A stretch of 64,000 nt of DNA from Petrotoga mexicana DSM 14811 (GCF_002895565.1 NZ_AZRN01000033.1:1-64000); one strand, 5' to 3'. Shown: positions 16,210 to 25,978, numbered from the stretch's first letter. Translations and numbers: made by a program. Notes: generated from the letters alone by a model not told the origin.

Positions 16210-17499
16210 CTAATTTTCAGTTTGATAGATCTTTGGTTGAGATATTTCAACAAAAGGATCATCTTGAAATATTAAAGCGTTACTTTCCATACTTTCTTGC
16301 CTATCAATGTTATCTATAATTTCTGGACCATAGGTAAGCTGATACAAAGAGTAATTATAAGGGATCCCTATTTCTTTCAATCTTTTAATATCTCTCAACC
16401 AATCTGGTTCTTCAACTGGAGCATCTGATGAAATAAAAAGAGACACTTGTGATCTGTATAAATCATAAAATCTAAAGGCATCATTTACCCTTTCACCTAA
16501 TCTATCTTCAATAAAAACCTTATCGGATTCCATGAATTGAGGTTGTATGTCTACAATAAGGTTATGTTTTTTAATCCTTTCTATTTGATTAGATCTAAGA
16601 ACTATAGCATGAATTATTCTATGTCTTAATTTAGGATTGACCTTTTCAAAAACTCGTAAAATTTGTTCTATAGCCCCGTCTCCTATAGCATGAGCAGCTA
16701 AATGAAGCCCATTGTTTTCACAAAATTCAACGACCTCAGTCAACTCAGTATCTTCCCATAATTTTTCCCCGTACGTATTGGAATCGTTGTACTTATTAAG
16801 CAATAAAGCTGTTCGTGCTCCTAGGGAACCATCCAAGTATATTTTAACACATTTAAATTCGTTAAAGTATCCTAGTTCATAATATTTTGAAAGCTCACTA
16901 TAATCCTTAACGGCAACTTTTTCATATACAAAAAACTCATTATCATGTACAAACGGCAAGTTATCTTTAGAAATACCATGTAAATCATCTGAATGGACAA
17001 AACCATAACCTTTATTTTTTAGATACTTCTTTGAGGTTTCGTAATTATTTTTTACGTCTGTGAAAGGGCCAAAGGTTTCATAAAATTTATCGATTGCACT
17101 TTCTTTGATTTTTCCTTCTTCAAAATCCACGTAATTAATTGAATCTGAAAAATTAATACTCTCAAAAACCTTTGAATTCACAACCGCAAAATGTCCGCAT
17201 CTTCTAACCAGCATGATGGGGATTTCTCTATTTATTGAATCCAAAAAATCTTTATCGGGATTTGCAAACTCTTCAGTCCAACCTCTTAAAACAATTTTAT
17301 TCGATCTTTTAATGACAATTTCTTCTATAATACCCTTAATTTCAGATATTTTCTTTTTCTCCAAAGTTGGTTGAGAAAGCTTTTCTCCCAATCCCAATAT
17401 ATGTAAATGTGAATCTGTTATCAATGGAGTAACAAATATCTGCTTGTTGTGTTTGGTACTTAAAAATTTAAACTTACCACTTCGACTGAGTTTAAACAA
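16210..17499 (-). CDS. amidohydrolase family protein (YtcJ-like metal-dependent hydrolase)
   Basis: TIM-barrel metal hydrolase of unknown substrate, 429 aa, shorter than the typical 520-550 aa of YtcJ-type enzymes. Landmarks are TDSHLHILGLGE near the N-terminus (metal His-x-His), the YLDGSLGARTALLL loop, HAIGDGAIEQ, a conserved RIIHA segment, and SSDAPVEEPDW near the C-terminus. The small N-terminal beta domain appears reduced. The start is TTG at 17499 with GGGGGAAAGTG upstream. Divergently oriented from the ROK regulator. Confidence 0.8.
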   Translation of the reverse strand: MFKLSRSGKFKFLSTKHNKQIFVTPLITDSHLHILGLGEKLSQPTLEKKKISEIKGIIEEIVIKRSNKIVLRGWTEEFANPDKDFLDSINREIPIMLVRRCGHFAVVNSKVFESINFSDSINYVDFEEGKIKESAIDKFYETFGPFTDVKNNYETSKKYLKNKGYGFVHSDDLHGISKDNLPFVHDNEFFVYEKVAVKDYSELSKYYELGYFNEFKCVKIYLDGSLGARTALLLNKYNDSNTYGEKLWEDTELTEVVEFCENNGLHLAAHAIGDGAIEQILRVFEKVNPKLRHRIIHAIVLRSNQIERIKKHNLIVDIQPQFMESDKVFIEDRLGERVNDAFRFYDLYRSQVSLFISSDAPVEEPDWLRDIKRLKEIGIPYNYSLYQLTYGPEIIDNIDRQESMESNALIFQDDPFVEISQPKIYQTEN

Positions 17500-17616
17500 A
17501 ATTCACTTTCCCCCTTTTTAGGTCTCTATTTCCTATTTCTTATTACAATATTTTACCATTAATTTTTTTTATTTTTTAAATTAAGTACAAGTTTCAATTT
17601 TTAAGATTTATGCTCA

Positions 17617-17662
17617 TAATTGACTATAAAGATTAATAGTTGACTGAGATCGTAAATAATCG
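17617..17662 (+). promoter_or_regulatory. 10-bp-period TAATYG array D, upstream of the ROK gene
   Basis: Units at 17617 (TAATTG), 17627 (TAAAGA, poor), 17637 (TAGTTG), 17647 (AGATCG) and 17657 (TAATCG), in exact 10-bp register. The last unit ends 13 bp before the -35, as in arrays A-C. Confidence 0.55.
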
Positions 17663-17675
17663 GTTGCTATTAAGA

Positions 17676-17704
17676 TTGCTTTGATAAATAATTGTTGGTA
17701 TAAT
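17676..17704 (+). promoter_or_regulatory. promoter of the ROK regulator
   Basis: TTGCTT (17676-17681), 17 bp, TATAAT (17699-17704). The start codon is at 17772. Confidence 0.7.
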
Positions 17705-17771
17705 GTTTTTGTGTGCATCGTGCAAATAATTATTTTGTCATTTATATTAAGGTTTAAAAAAGGTGATTTGA

Positions 17772-18893
17772 TTGATTTTAAAAAACGAAACTCAATTGAA
17801 AATATTACGTGAAATATGGCTAAAGAAAAAAACAACTATGTTAGAAATTAGTAATAATCTAGGAATAGATAGATCAAACGTATCTAGAAATTTAAAAAAC
17901 TTAAGAAGTATAGGTTTAGTTTATTATTCTGACAACAAGATAAAAAATACCAATCGTGGCAGAAAGACTTTACAATTACAAATCAATTACTCTTTTGCAT
18001 ACAATATAGGAATCGCAGTTACAGAAAATTTTTTTCTTGTTTTATTGATGGATCTGAATTTTAACGTAATTAGAAAAGAAACAATTTTCAAAGAAGTGAA
18101 TGAAAAAACAATAGTAGATGATTTGATTAATTGCATAGAAATTTTTTCGGATTTTTTAGAGCAGGTTCTCTTCATAGCAATATCTTTCCCGGAACCGGTT
18201 GATGATGAAAAAGGGTTGATCTTATCTTCTGGTATTTTCCCTATAAAAGATATGTATTTGAAGAATATATTGGAGGAACGAATAAACATTCCAGTTCATT
18301 TAGAAAATGACGCAAATGCAGGAGCTATCTATCACTATTATAAGAATAATGGTATTTATAGATTTATAAATTTCATGTTTTTAAGTTTTTATGTTAATAG
18401 AAAAAGTATTAATGCAATTCAAGGGAACGGAATAATAATTAACGGTGAGATTTATAAAGGGGCTCATAGTTTTGCGGGGGAAGCACCTGTAATTATTCCA
18501 ATTTGGAAACAGAACGAAAAAGATTATATGGATATTTTAAAATTCCAACAGTATATCAAAGATGAAAAAAAATCTCATATCTTGAAAGATTACATTGATA
18601 TATACTCAAAAGCAGCTTCGATAATCATTAATTTTTTAGATCCTGAAATTTTTATATTCGGAGGACATACAGAGATACTTCCGGACTTTTCATTAGAATC
18701 TATGGTTATTAAAACAAAAGAAAAAATTATAGATAATGAAAGAAGAAAGATAAAAATCTATATCGATAATGATGGTTTAGAAAGCATAGCAAAAGGTTCC
18801 ACCATGGCTTTTATGAGTAAAATTATGAACAATTACAACATGGCAAATAAGGTTTTCCTTAAGTTGAAGAAACCAGCATTTTCCCATCTTTGA
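17772..18893 (+). CDS. ROK family transcriptional regulator
   Basis: DNA-binding repressor of 373 aa. An N-terminal winged helix-turn-helix (about residues 15-50, MLEISNNLGIDRSNVSRNLK) is followed by an ROK sugar-kinase-like domain with LENDANAGAIYHYY and INGEIYKGAHSFAGEAP. The usual Zn motif (CGCGxxGCxE) after that point is absent, so the metal site is lost. Start TTG at 17772, AGGTGA upstream. ROK regulators in Thermotogota commonly control adjacent sugar or oligomer ABC operons; the one starting at 18992 is the likely target. I infer that from position only. Confidence 0.85.
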   Translation: MILKNETQLKILREIWLKKKTTMLEISNNLGIDRSNVSRNLKNLRSIGLVYYSDNKIKNTNRGRKTLQLQINYSFAYNIGIAVTENFFLVLLMDLNFNVIRKETIFKEVNEKTIVDDLINCIEIFSDFLEQVLFIAISFPEPVDDEKGLILSSGIFPIKDMYLKNILEERINIPVHLENDANAGAIYHYYKNNGIYRFINFMFLSFYVNRKSINAIQGNGIIINGEIYKGAHSFAGEAPVIIPIWKQNEKDYMDILKFQQYIKDEKKSHILKDYIDIYSKAASIIINFLDPEIFIFGGHTEILPDFSLESMVIKTKEKIIDNERRKIKIYIDNDGLESIAKGSTMAFMSKIMNNYNMANKVFLKLKKPAFSHL

Positions 18894-18991
18894 TTCCTTT
18901 TTTACTCCATTTTTATACTTTAAAAGTATTCAAAAGCGGAAGTTTTTTCGTAGTGAAAAACTGGTGAAATCAAAAAAGGAGGTAAGTTAGC

Positions 18992-20863
18992 ATGAAAAAG
19001 AAAGTATGGCTAGTAACGTTGTTTGTTCTGTTGGTTGGCATGGTATTTTCCCAGGTCTTACCAACAATTCCAAGAAATGAAACACTCATCGTGGATAACC
19101 TACATGGACGTGTTGGTAACCCTGGAAACTTCAACTTATGGATACCAGGATCTCTCGCTGGTCATGGCCCTCAACAGGTATTGATGGATGCTCTATGGTA
19201 TGTTGATCCACAAACAGGTGAATGGATAAACGCCTTAGCTGCCCAAGAACCTATTTACAACGACGATTTTACACAAATAACCATTAAACTCAGACAAGGA
19301 CTTTATTGGAGTGATGGTGTTCCTTTCACCGCTGACGATGTAGTATTTACTGTAAAAAACATTGCAAGCCATCCAGGTATGAATTCAAGTGCACAAATTC
19401 AAATGTACGTAAAAGACATTTACAAAACGGATGATTACACTGTAGTTATAGAACTTAATTCCCCCAATCCAAAAGCTCACAACATTTTTACTTCTTTAGT
19501 TTATGGAGCTCTTTTTATTCAGCCAAAACACATATGGGAGAAAGTAGATAATCCATTAACTTTCACCTTCAACCCTCCTGTTTCAATAGGCCCGTATGTA
19601 CTTGATAGCTACGATCCTCAAGGGTATTGGTTCTTATTCAAAAAACGCGAGGATTGGCAAAGAACAAGCGTTGGTCAACTGTATGGAGAACCAAAGCCTA
19701 ACTATGTTCTCTTTATTTACTACGGTACGGATGACAGAAAAGTTGCGGCTCAAGCCCGCCATGAACTGGACATGATTTTCGATTTAACTCCAGAAGCTTT
19801 CGAAGTCTTAAGGGCTAGAAACGAGTATTCCGTCGTATGGTACGAAGATTTTCCTTGGGCGTGGATGGATGATGTTAACTCAAGAGGAATGTTCCTTAAC
19901 AACGCTAGATATCCTTTAGATAACAAAGATGTCAGATGGGCATTAACCTTGGCAATAAACATTGAGGATGTTGTTATTTCGGGATATGCTGGAATAGAGA
20001 GAGTAACCGCTCTTCACTCGTGTCCAACTCAGTATTTCACTGAGATTTATTATGAACCTCTAGAACCATGGCTCGAAAACTTCACACTGGATGATGGATA
20101 TAAACCTTACGATACAAACGTTGCCTACAGAATAGCAGAATGGGCTGAAGAATCTTACAATATTGAAGTGGAAGATCCCGAAGCGGTCTGGGGAATAGGT
20201 TGGTGGAAATATGATCCTCAAGAGGCAGAAAAATTACTTTTAGACAATGGATTTTCAAAAGACAGAAATGGAAGATGGTTGCTACCAGATGGTACTCCAT
20301 GGAAGATCAGCATAATTGCACCGGCAGATTTTGAAATAGATGCTACAAGATTAGCATTTGCAGTAGCTGATCAATGGAGAAAGTTTGGTGTTCAAGTTAA
20401 TGTTGAAACCTTAGAAGCAGGCCCATTATGGACAAGACAAGCTCTCGGAGATTACGATGTTGGCTCTTTCTGGGGTGGGATGTTAGCATCCTCAGGTATT
20501 CCAGATATTTGGACGTTCATCAATGGTTTTAAATCTGATTTCTACACTCCTTTAGGAACCGCAGTTACAACTCCAAATAATTATAGATGGAAGGTTCCAG
20601 ATAAAGTAGATCAAATAATTGATGATATGGGTGCTTCTTACTTTGCAGACCCGAAAGTTGTGGAATTGACAAAAGAATTCTACAAAGTAGCCGTTGAAGA
20701 AATGCCTGTGATTCCAATGGTAATAAACAAAAAATTCAATGCCAATGATAACTATTATTGGACAAACTATCCAAATGCAAACAATCCTTATATGGCAAAC
20801 GTTTCTTGGTGGGCAGAGTTTAAGTTCATGTTGCCAAGACTTGAGCCAACTGGAAGAAAATAA
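18992..20863 (+). CDS. extracellular solute-binding protein, DppA/OppA family
   Basis: Secreted binding subunit of the ABC importer encoded downstream, 623 aa. Signal peptide MKKKVWLVTLFVLL... with cleavage near FSQ. Family 5 landmarks: ITIKLRQGLYWSDG, FTADDVVFT, SIGPYVLDSY and VRWALTLAI. Related to, but clearly distinct from, the pair at 501-4984. In Thermotogota this family includes binders of both peptides and oligosaccharides such as cellobiose. A sugar is plausible because of the upstream ROK regulator, but unproven. GGAGG ribosome site and ATG start. Followed by a strong hairpin before the permease. Confidence 0.92.
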   Translation: MKKKVWLVTLFVLLVGMVFSQVLPTIPRNETLIVDNLHGRVGNPGNFNLWIPGSLAGHGPQQVLMDALWYVDPQTGEWINALAAQEPIYNDDFTQITIKLRQGLYWSDGVPFTADDVVFTVKNIASHPGMNSSAQIQMYVKDIYKTDDYTVVIELNSPNPKAHNIFTSLVYGALFIQPKHIWEKVDNPLTFTFNPPVSIGPYVLDSYDPQGYWFLFKKREDWQRTSVGQLYGEPKPNYVLFIYYGTDDRKVAAQARHELDMIFDLTPEAFEVLRARNEYSVVWYEDFPWAWMDDVNSRGMFLNNARYPLDNKDVRWALTLAINIEDVVISGYAGIERVTALHSCPTQYFTEIYYEPLEPWLENFTLDDGYKPYDTNVAYRIAEWAEESYNIEVEDPEAVWGIGWWKYDPQEAEKLLLDNGFSKDRNGRWLLPDGTPWKISIIAPADFEIDATRLAFAVADQWRKFGVQVNVETLEAGPLWTRQALGDYDVGSFWGGMLASSGIPDIWTFINGFKSDFYTPLGTAVTTPNNYRWKVPDKVDQIIDDMGASYFADPKVVELTKEFYKVAVEEMPVIPMVINKKFNANDNYYWTNYPNANNPYMANVSWWAEFKFMLPRLEPTGRK

Positions 20864-20879
20864 ACAATCTTGTATGAAA

Positions 20880-20920
20880 CCAAAGCCCGCTCAATGGGGC
20901 GGGCTTTGGTTTAAATTTTT
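20880..20920 (+). terminator. strong hairpin between binding protein and permease
   Basis: Eleven-bp stem CCAAAGCCCGC / GCGGGCTTTGG with an 8-nt loop, then TTTAAATTTTT. A terminator or attenuator allowing high binding-protein and lower permease expression. Confidence 0.85.
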
Positions 20921-20941
20921 CAAAAAAGGAGGAACTTAATT

Positions 20942-21952
20942 TTGAAAGTTTTAAAAACATACATTATTCCTCGATTAATTCAATATTTATTAGTAATATT
21001 TATAGGGATAACTATAACTTTTATTATTCCTAGATTAACTCCTATAGATCCAGTACAGTCTGCTATAAACAGATTAACCTCTTATGGTGGAGCTTATATG
21101 GAACCTGAGGCAGTTGCAAGTTTGCAAAATACTCTAAAAGAATTATATGGATTAGAAGGGGGCTTAGTTGAACAGTACTTTGCTTTTTGGAAACATCTCT
21201 TTACTTTTGACTTTGGTCCTTCCTTATCTATGTTTCCCACACCTGTTACGGAGATTATTGCCAACTCTCTACCATGGACCTTTTTCTTGCTTTTTTTCTC
21301 TCTAATCATTTCCTGGATTATAGGAAATATTTTAGGAGGATTAGCTGGATATTTTAAAGAAAAAAAATGGTCCAATGTGTTGGCTGTAGTTGCAATGTCC
21401 ATATATCCAATTCCATACTACGTTATGGCTTTAATTTTAGTTATTCTGTTTGTTTATATCTTTCCAATATTTCCCATGATGGGAGGATACAGTGTAGGGC
21501 TTCAACCAACTTTTAGCTGGTCATTCCTTTTGGATGTCTTAAGACATAGTATTTTACCTGCAATTTCTTTGATTCTAGTAGGCATAGGTTAGTGGTTCTT
21601 AAGTATGAGATCACTGACATCCAACATAGTTGCAGAAGACTTTGTCACTTACGCAGAATTCGCCGGCTTACCTAAAAACAAGTTGTTATACAGTTATGTT
21701 ATGAGAAATGGTATATTACCACAGATTACTGCTTTAGCTCTTCAAATAGGCGGAATATTCAACGGGGCTATTATAACTGAAGTTGCCTTTTCTTACCCTG
21801 GAGTCGGCTCCTTGTTACAAAAATCCATCACAAACGGCGATTTCAATTTAATGATGGGGATATCCGTTCTCTCCATAATAGCCATAGCAACTGCATCGTT
21901 GATAATAGATTTAATATACCCATTATTTGATCCAAGAATAAGGTATAGATGA
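20942..21952 (+). pseudogene. DppB-type ABC permease gene interrupted by an in-frame TAG
   Basis: Codons 1-216 (20942-21589) encode the N-terminal half, starting at TTG after AAAGGAGGAAC. A TAG sits at 21590-21592. The same frame then continues with WFLSMRSLTSNIVAEDF to 21952 without any shift. Homologous permeases run straight through this point (pattern GIGGW-L-MR), so one codon, normally a Gly, has become a stop. The C-terminal piece contains the EAA-type cytoplasmic loop and last helices and could only be made by readthrough or by restart at the ATG at 21605, which has no clear ribosome site. All neighbouring transporter genes are intact, so a sequencing error, a recent mutation or readthrough are all possible. 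Confidence 0.85.
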
Positions 21953-21961
21953 GGTGATTAT

Positions 21962-22825
21962 ATGTTTGTGATACTGAAAGATCTTCTGAAAAGAGATAAA
22001 AAATTTCTGTTTGGATTCACTGTAATATGTATCTTGGTTTTCTTAGCTATTTTATCGGCATTTTCACCATACGATCCTAGGTCATGGAATGTTGTACCAA
22101 AAGATAAGCCACCTAGTTTCCAACATCTTTTAGGAACAAATTCGATGGGGCAAGATATATTCTGGAATACCACACACGCCTTAAAAAATTCATTCATTTT
22201 AGGGTTAACAGCGGCATGTATTTCAACTATAATAGGCACCATAGTCGGACTAATAGCGGGTTACAGAGGAGGTGTTTTGGATCGAGTTCTAATGTCCATA
22301 AACGACAGTTTCATAGTTTTGCCTTCTTTACCAATACTCGTATTCCTTTCTTTTTCTCTAAGAGAAAAAATGACTATCTTTGTTATGGGAGCGATACTTT
22401 CAATATTCTCCTGGCCGTGGGGTGGAAAACAAGTGAGAGCCCAAGTTCTAAGTTTAAGAGAAAGAGAGTTCACATACACTTCTGTATTTTCAGGAATGAA
22501 CATGTGGAAAGTAGTGTTCAAAGAACATCTTCCTTTTGTAATACCTTGGGTGATAGCGAACTTTATTAATACAATTCTTTGGGCTTTAGGAATGGAGATA
22601 ACTTTGTCGGTTCTTGGATTGACTAGTCTAGAAACGCCTACTATAGGCACAACTATCCATTGGGCAATGCAATATCAAGCCATTTTTAGAGGAATATGGT
22701 GGTGGATGTTAACACCAATAATTTTATCTATTATATTTTTTGTCGCATTATACATGCTTTCGGTGAGTATAAGTGAATTTCTGGATCCACGAACCAGATT
22801 GCAAAGAATAAAAATGGGAGGTTAA
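21962..22825 (+). CDS. ABC transporter permease, DppC/OppC type
   Basis: Second membrane subunit of the importer, 287 aa. N-terminal membrane helix, then the periplasmic segment with HLLGTNSMGQDIFWN (DppC signature), four or five more helices, and the ATPase-contacting loop around LSLREREFTYTSVFSGMN. ATG at 21962, nine bases after the permease stop, with GAGGTGAT upstream. Operon order is binding protein, permease, permease, ATPase, ATPase. Confidence 0.93.
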   Translation: MFVILKDLLKRDKKFLFGFTVICILVFLAILSAFSPYDPRSWNVVPKDKPPSFQHLLGTNSMGQDIFWNTTHALKNSFILGLTAACISTIIGTIVGLIAGYRGGVLDRVLMSINDSFIVLPSLPILVFLSFSLREKMTIFVMGAILSIFSWPWGGKQVRAQVLSLREREFTYTSVFSGMNMWKVVFKEHLPFVIPWVIANFINTILWALGMEITLSVLGLTSLETPTIGTTIHWAMQYQAIFRGIWWWMLTPIILSIIFFVALYMLSVSISEFLDPRTRLQRIKMGG

Positions 22826-22830
22826 TATAG

Positions 22831-23856
22831 ATGTCTTTACTTGAAATAAAAGACCTATCTGCTTATTATATTACCCATGTATTTGGCGTGAAAAGGGATG
22901 TAAAAGCAGTAGACAATCTGACCTTTTCAGTTGAAGAAAATGAGATCTTGGGTTTAGCCGGTGAATCAGGATGTGGAAAAAGCACCTTGCTAAAAGTTCT
23001 TTTATCTATGGTCAAACCTCCTTTGAAAGTACTAAAAGGAGAAGTAAACTACTCATATGATAGTAAGAATTTCAATCTATTGACCTTAGATGAAAATAGA
23101 CTAAGAAAGGTACGTTGGGAAGACATATCGTATATTCCTCAAGGTTCTATGAGCACGTTCAACCCTGTGAGAAAAATACGAAAAACCTTTGAAGATGTTA
23201 TAAAAACACATAAAAAAAACGCTGATAAAGAAGTGTATGAAAAACTTATGGAAGAGCATTTAAAATATTTAGGACTGCCTTTGGAGGTTTTAGATTCGTA
23301 TCCCCACCAACTTTCAGGAGGTATGAGACAACGAACAACTATCGCACTTGCAACTATACTAGAACCGAAAGTTATATTCGCTGATGAACCTACAACCGCT
23401 TTGGATGTCGTAGTTCAAAGGGGAGTTATACAGATGCTTAAACAGCTTCATAGGGAGCATAGAAATACAATGGTAATGGTTACACATGATATGGCGGTGC
23501 ACGCTAACGTTGTCGATAGGGTTGCTGTAATGTACGCTGGAAAGATAGTTGAAATTTCCAAAAAAGAGAAATTGTTTACAAATCCAAGTCATCCCTACTC
23601 TAACTTTCTGATAAACTCTCTTCCAAAGATAGGAGATAGAAGGCAAAGGGCAAGTGCACCAGGTAATCCTCCTTCTTTGGCGAATCCACCCGAAGGATGC
23701 AGGTTCCATCCAAGATGTCCTTATGCCAAGGATATTTGTAAAAAACACATACCTAAACTAATAGAAGCTGAAAAAGGACATTATGTTGCTTGTTTCTTAT
23801 TCTCTGATGAAGTAGAGGAAGGTGAGAACGTTGTCCAACAAACTACTCGAGGTTAA
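22831..23856 (+). CDS. ABC transporter ATPase, DppD/OppD type
   Basis: ATP-hydrolysing subunit, 341 aa. Walker A GESGCGKST, signature LSGGMRQR, Walker B VIFADEPTTALD, switch His in MVTHDMAV. The C-terminal extension typical of oligopeptide ATPases contains the cysteine cluster RFHPRCPYAKDIC (a [4Fe-4S]-type motif in this family). Five bases after the previous gene. The following gene starts inside its 3' end. Confidence 0.95.
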   Translation: MSLLEIKDLSAYYITHVFGVKRDVKAVDNLTFSVEENEILGLAGESGCGKSTLLKVLLSMVKPPLKVLKGEVNYSYDSKNFNLLTLDENRLRKVRWEDISYIPQGSMSTFNPVRKIRKTFEDVIKTHKKNADKEVYEKLMEEHLKYLGLPLEVLDSYPHQLSGGMRQRTTIALATILEPKVIFADEPTTALDVVVQRGVIQMLKQLHREHRNTMVMVTHDMAVHANVVDRVAVMYAGKIVEISKKEKLFTNPSHPYSNFLINSLPKIGDRRQRASAPGNPPSLANPPEGCRFHPRCPYAKDICKKHIPKLIEAEKGHYVACFLFSDEVEEGENVVQQTTRG

Positions 23857-24844
23857 AGATTTGGAGAAAGTATTCCATTTAGGTGGAAGATTCTTTGGAA
23901 GTAAATTAAAAGCTGTAAATAAGGTAAATTTTGATTTAGATGCTGAAAAACCTGAAATCCTAACTTTTGCTGGAGAGACAGGGAGTGGAAAAACGACTGT
24001 AGCTAGAATGATCCTGGGGCTTGAGACTCCCACTTCTGGAGAAGTTATATACAAAGGAAGGAACGTTACACATATAAAAAAAAGAAAAGAACTTTTGGAA
24101 TATATGAAAGAAGTACAACCCATCTTTCAAAATCCTTTTGAAACATTTAATCCGCTAAAAAAAGTAGATTCGTATCTATTTGAAATGGCTGAAAATTATG
24201 AAATAGCAAAAACAAAAGAAGAAAAGCAAAAAGGCGTAGAAGAATCTCTTAATTCGGTAGGACTGACACTAAAAGAAATTAAAGGAAGATACCCCAACGA
24301 ATTATCTGGTGGGCAGTTGCAGAGAGTTTCTGTTGCCAGAGCTCTTGTAACAAGGCCTTCACTTCTAATAGCCGATGAACCTGTTTCGATGGTTGATGCC
24401 TCTTTGAGAATGTCAATAGTGAATTTGTTTGCTGAGTTGAAAACAAAGTATAACGTATCCGTTTTATACATAACTCATGATCTTGCAACCGCTTACTACA
24501 TAAGTGACAGAATAGCCATAATGCTTAGAGGGGATGTGGTCGAATTTGGAGATATAGATAAAGTCATGCTTTCTCCTCTCCATCCTTACACCCAAATACT
24601 CCTAGAGTCTGTTCCTCAACCGGATCCAGAAGGAACATGGAAAGAAGATATAAAATTATCCTCCTTAGAAGTCAAAGAATTTTCAAGATTAGGATGTAAA
24701 TTCTATGAAAGATGCCCATTTGCTATGAAAATTTGTAAAGATGTGGAGCCTCCATATGTTTTTAAAGATGGGAGAGAAGTGAAATGCCATCTTTATTCTG
24801 AAGAAATTAAAAATACTGAAAAGTCTGAAGAAACTGTAAACTAA
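23822..24844 (+). CDS. ABC transporter ATPase, DppF/OppF type
   Basis: Partner ATPase, 340 aa. Walker A GETGSGKTT, signature LSGGQLQR, Walker B LLIADEPVSMVD, switch His in ITHDLAT, and the C-terminal FYERCPFAMKIC cysteine motif. The GTG at 23822 overlaps the upstream gene by 35 bp. A TTG at 23831 with GGTGAG four bases ahead may be the actual start, shortening the protein by three residues. Last gene of the operon. Confidence 0.95.
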   Translation: MRTLSNKLLEVKDLEKVFHLGGRFFGSKLKAVNKVNFDLDAEKPEILTFAGETGSGKTTVARMILGLETPTSGEVIYKGRNVTHIKKRKELLEYMKEVQPIFQNPFETFNPLKKVDSYLFEMAENYEIAKTKEEKQKGVEESLNSVGLTLKEIKGRYPNELSGGQLQRVSVARALVTRPSLLIADEPVSMVDASLRMSIVNLFAELKTKYNVSVLYITHDLATAYYISDRIAIMLRGDVVEFGDIDKVMLSPLHPYTQILLESVPQPDPEGTWKEDIKLSSLEVKEFSRLGCKFYERCPFAMKICKDVEPPYVFKDGREVKCHLYSEEIKNTEKSEETVN

Positions 24845-24879
24845 GTAAAATTTAGAAACAGTAGGAACCAAAAAATAAT

Positions 24880-24908
24880 GGCGCTTAATTTCGGCGCCTT
24901 TATTTTTA
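24880..24908 (+). terminator. terminator of the Dpp-type operon
   Basis: GGCGC / GCGCC stem with a 9-nt loop followed by TTTATTTTT. Confidence 0.7.
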
Positions 24909-24958
24909 GAATCTATAAATGAAAAGGAATTTGGTAGGTTGAAATTGTTGAAGGAATA

Positions 24959-25978
24959 TTAATTCACTTTGAAAAAAATAGCTAAATATCCTAGATTAGC
25001 AAAGCGGTATTTGATATCTTCGAACCTCATTTCGTTTATAATAATATTAGATATCAGCCTTTGAAAAGGTAGCCAAGTAATATGATCGATGGGGACCGTC
25101 ATCTTTCTAGGTCTTCCTAAGTTTTCCCATAGAACCCTTCTTGTGTTTTTAGGTAAGGTTTTATCAAAAGCTGCTTCTAAGAATGTTACCTTTTCTCTAT
25201 CTAAAAATTTGGCATAAGCTGCAGGATCGACCTTCATCAACGGATGTATGTTTGAATTTAAAAACTCTTGAATGTTCTTAAACTCTCCTATCCTCTTTAA
25301 ATCATTTTGAAAGGTCTTTTTTAGTCTTTCTCTATCGCTTAAATAAGCTATCTGATCCTTCTTTTTAAGTAGTTCCCTTCTTGTAAATTCCAAGGTAGGT
25401 GATTCCCATATAAGTTCAGCCATGTTTCCACCACTGGCTATAATGAAATTGTGCTTTATTTCAGGATTTAAAGCATTAACGATAACAGATACCATGCCCC
25501 CAAGACAGTATCCTATCATGAAGTTTCGCTCATGCCAAAGTTCGTTTGCTTTCAAAAAATCTATGATACTTAATATATCAACAACCGCATGTTCCCAGGT
25601 GTTTAAGGTTGTATAAATATCAGCAGAAAAATAATTTTTACCACTCATAGATCCGTTAGATGTTCTGGTGTAATTGTCCGGTAATATTGGTACTACAGCC
25701 CTTATACCTAATTTGGAAAAATATCGTCCCATTTTTAAGATATATGTAATGTTTTTGGTTCCCAACCCATGAAGTATCAAAGCAACACCCAAAGCTTTCC
25801 CTCGAGGCTCAAAAAGATAAATTTCATTAGCTTCTGTACCTTTTTTATTAAATTTGTATAAGGAATTAAATTTTATTAATGATTCTCTATAATTTTTGCC
25901 TTTATTTATGAAAGCTTGAGTAAATTCTATATTTTGTTTTGCATAACGAAAATCTATTTTAAAATCCTCTTGTAACAT
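24959..25978 (-). CDS. alpha/beta hydrolase with cysteine nucleophile elbow
   Basis: Putative hydrolase or acyltransferase, 339 aa, no signal peptide. The oxyanion-side HGLG (residues 70-73) and the nucleophile elbow GYCLGG place a Cys, residue 158, where most esterases have Ser. Dienelactone hydrolase and PHA synthase share this trait. A late conserved IDHITW segment probably carries the catalytic His. The substrate is unknown. Last gene of a four-gene minus-strand run (29763 down to 24959) with gaps of 13, 39 and 34 bp. ATG with GGGGAGATGAACC upstream. Confidence 0.7.
   Translation of the reverse strand: MLQEDFKIDFRYAKQNIEFTQAFINKGKNYRESLIKFNSLYKFNKKGTEANEIYLFEPRGKALGVALILHGLGTKNITYILKMGRYFSKLGIRAVVPILPDNYTRTSNGSMSGKNYFSADIYTTLNTWEHAVVDILSIIDFLKANELWHERNFMIGYCLGGMVSVIVNALNPEIKHNFIIASGGNMAELIWESPTLEFTRRELLKKKDQIAYLSDRERLKKTFQNDLKRIGEFKNIQEFLNSNIHPLMKVDPAAYAKFLDREKVTFLEAAFDKTLPKNTRRVLWENLGRPRKMTVPIDHITWLPFQRLISNIIINEMRFEDIKYRFANLGYLAIFFKVN

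Noticed and set aside
21590-21592. TAG read as pyrrolysine or other recoding
   Set aside because: No recoding element or special tRNA is seen, and the family position is not catalytic; mutation or sequencing error is simpler.
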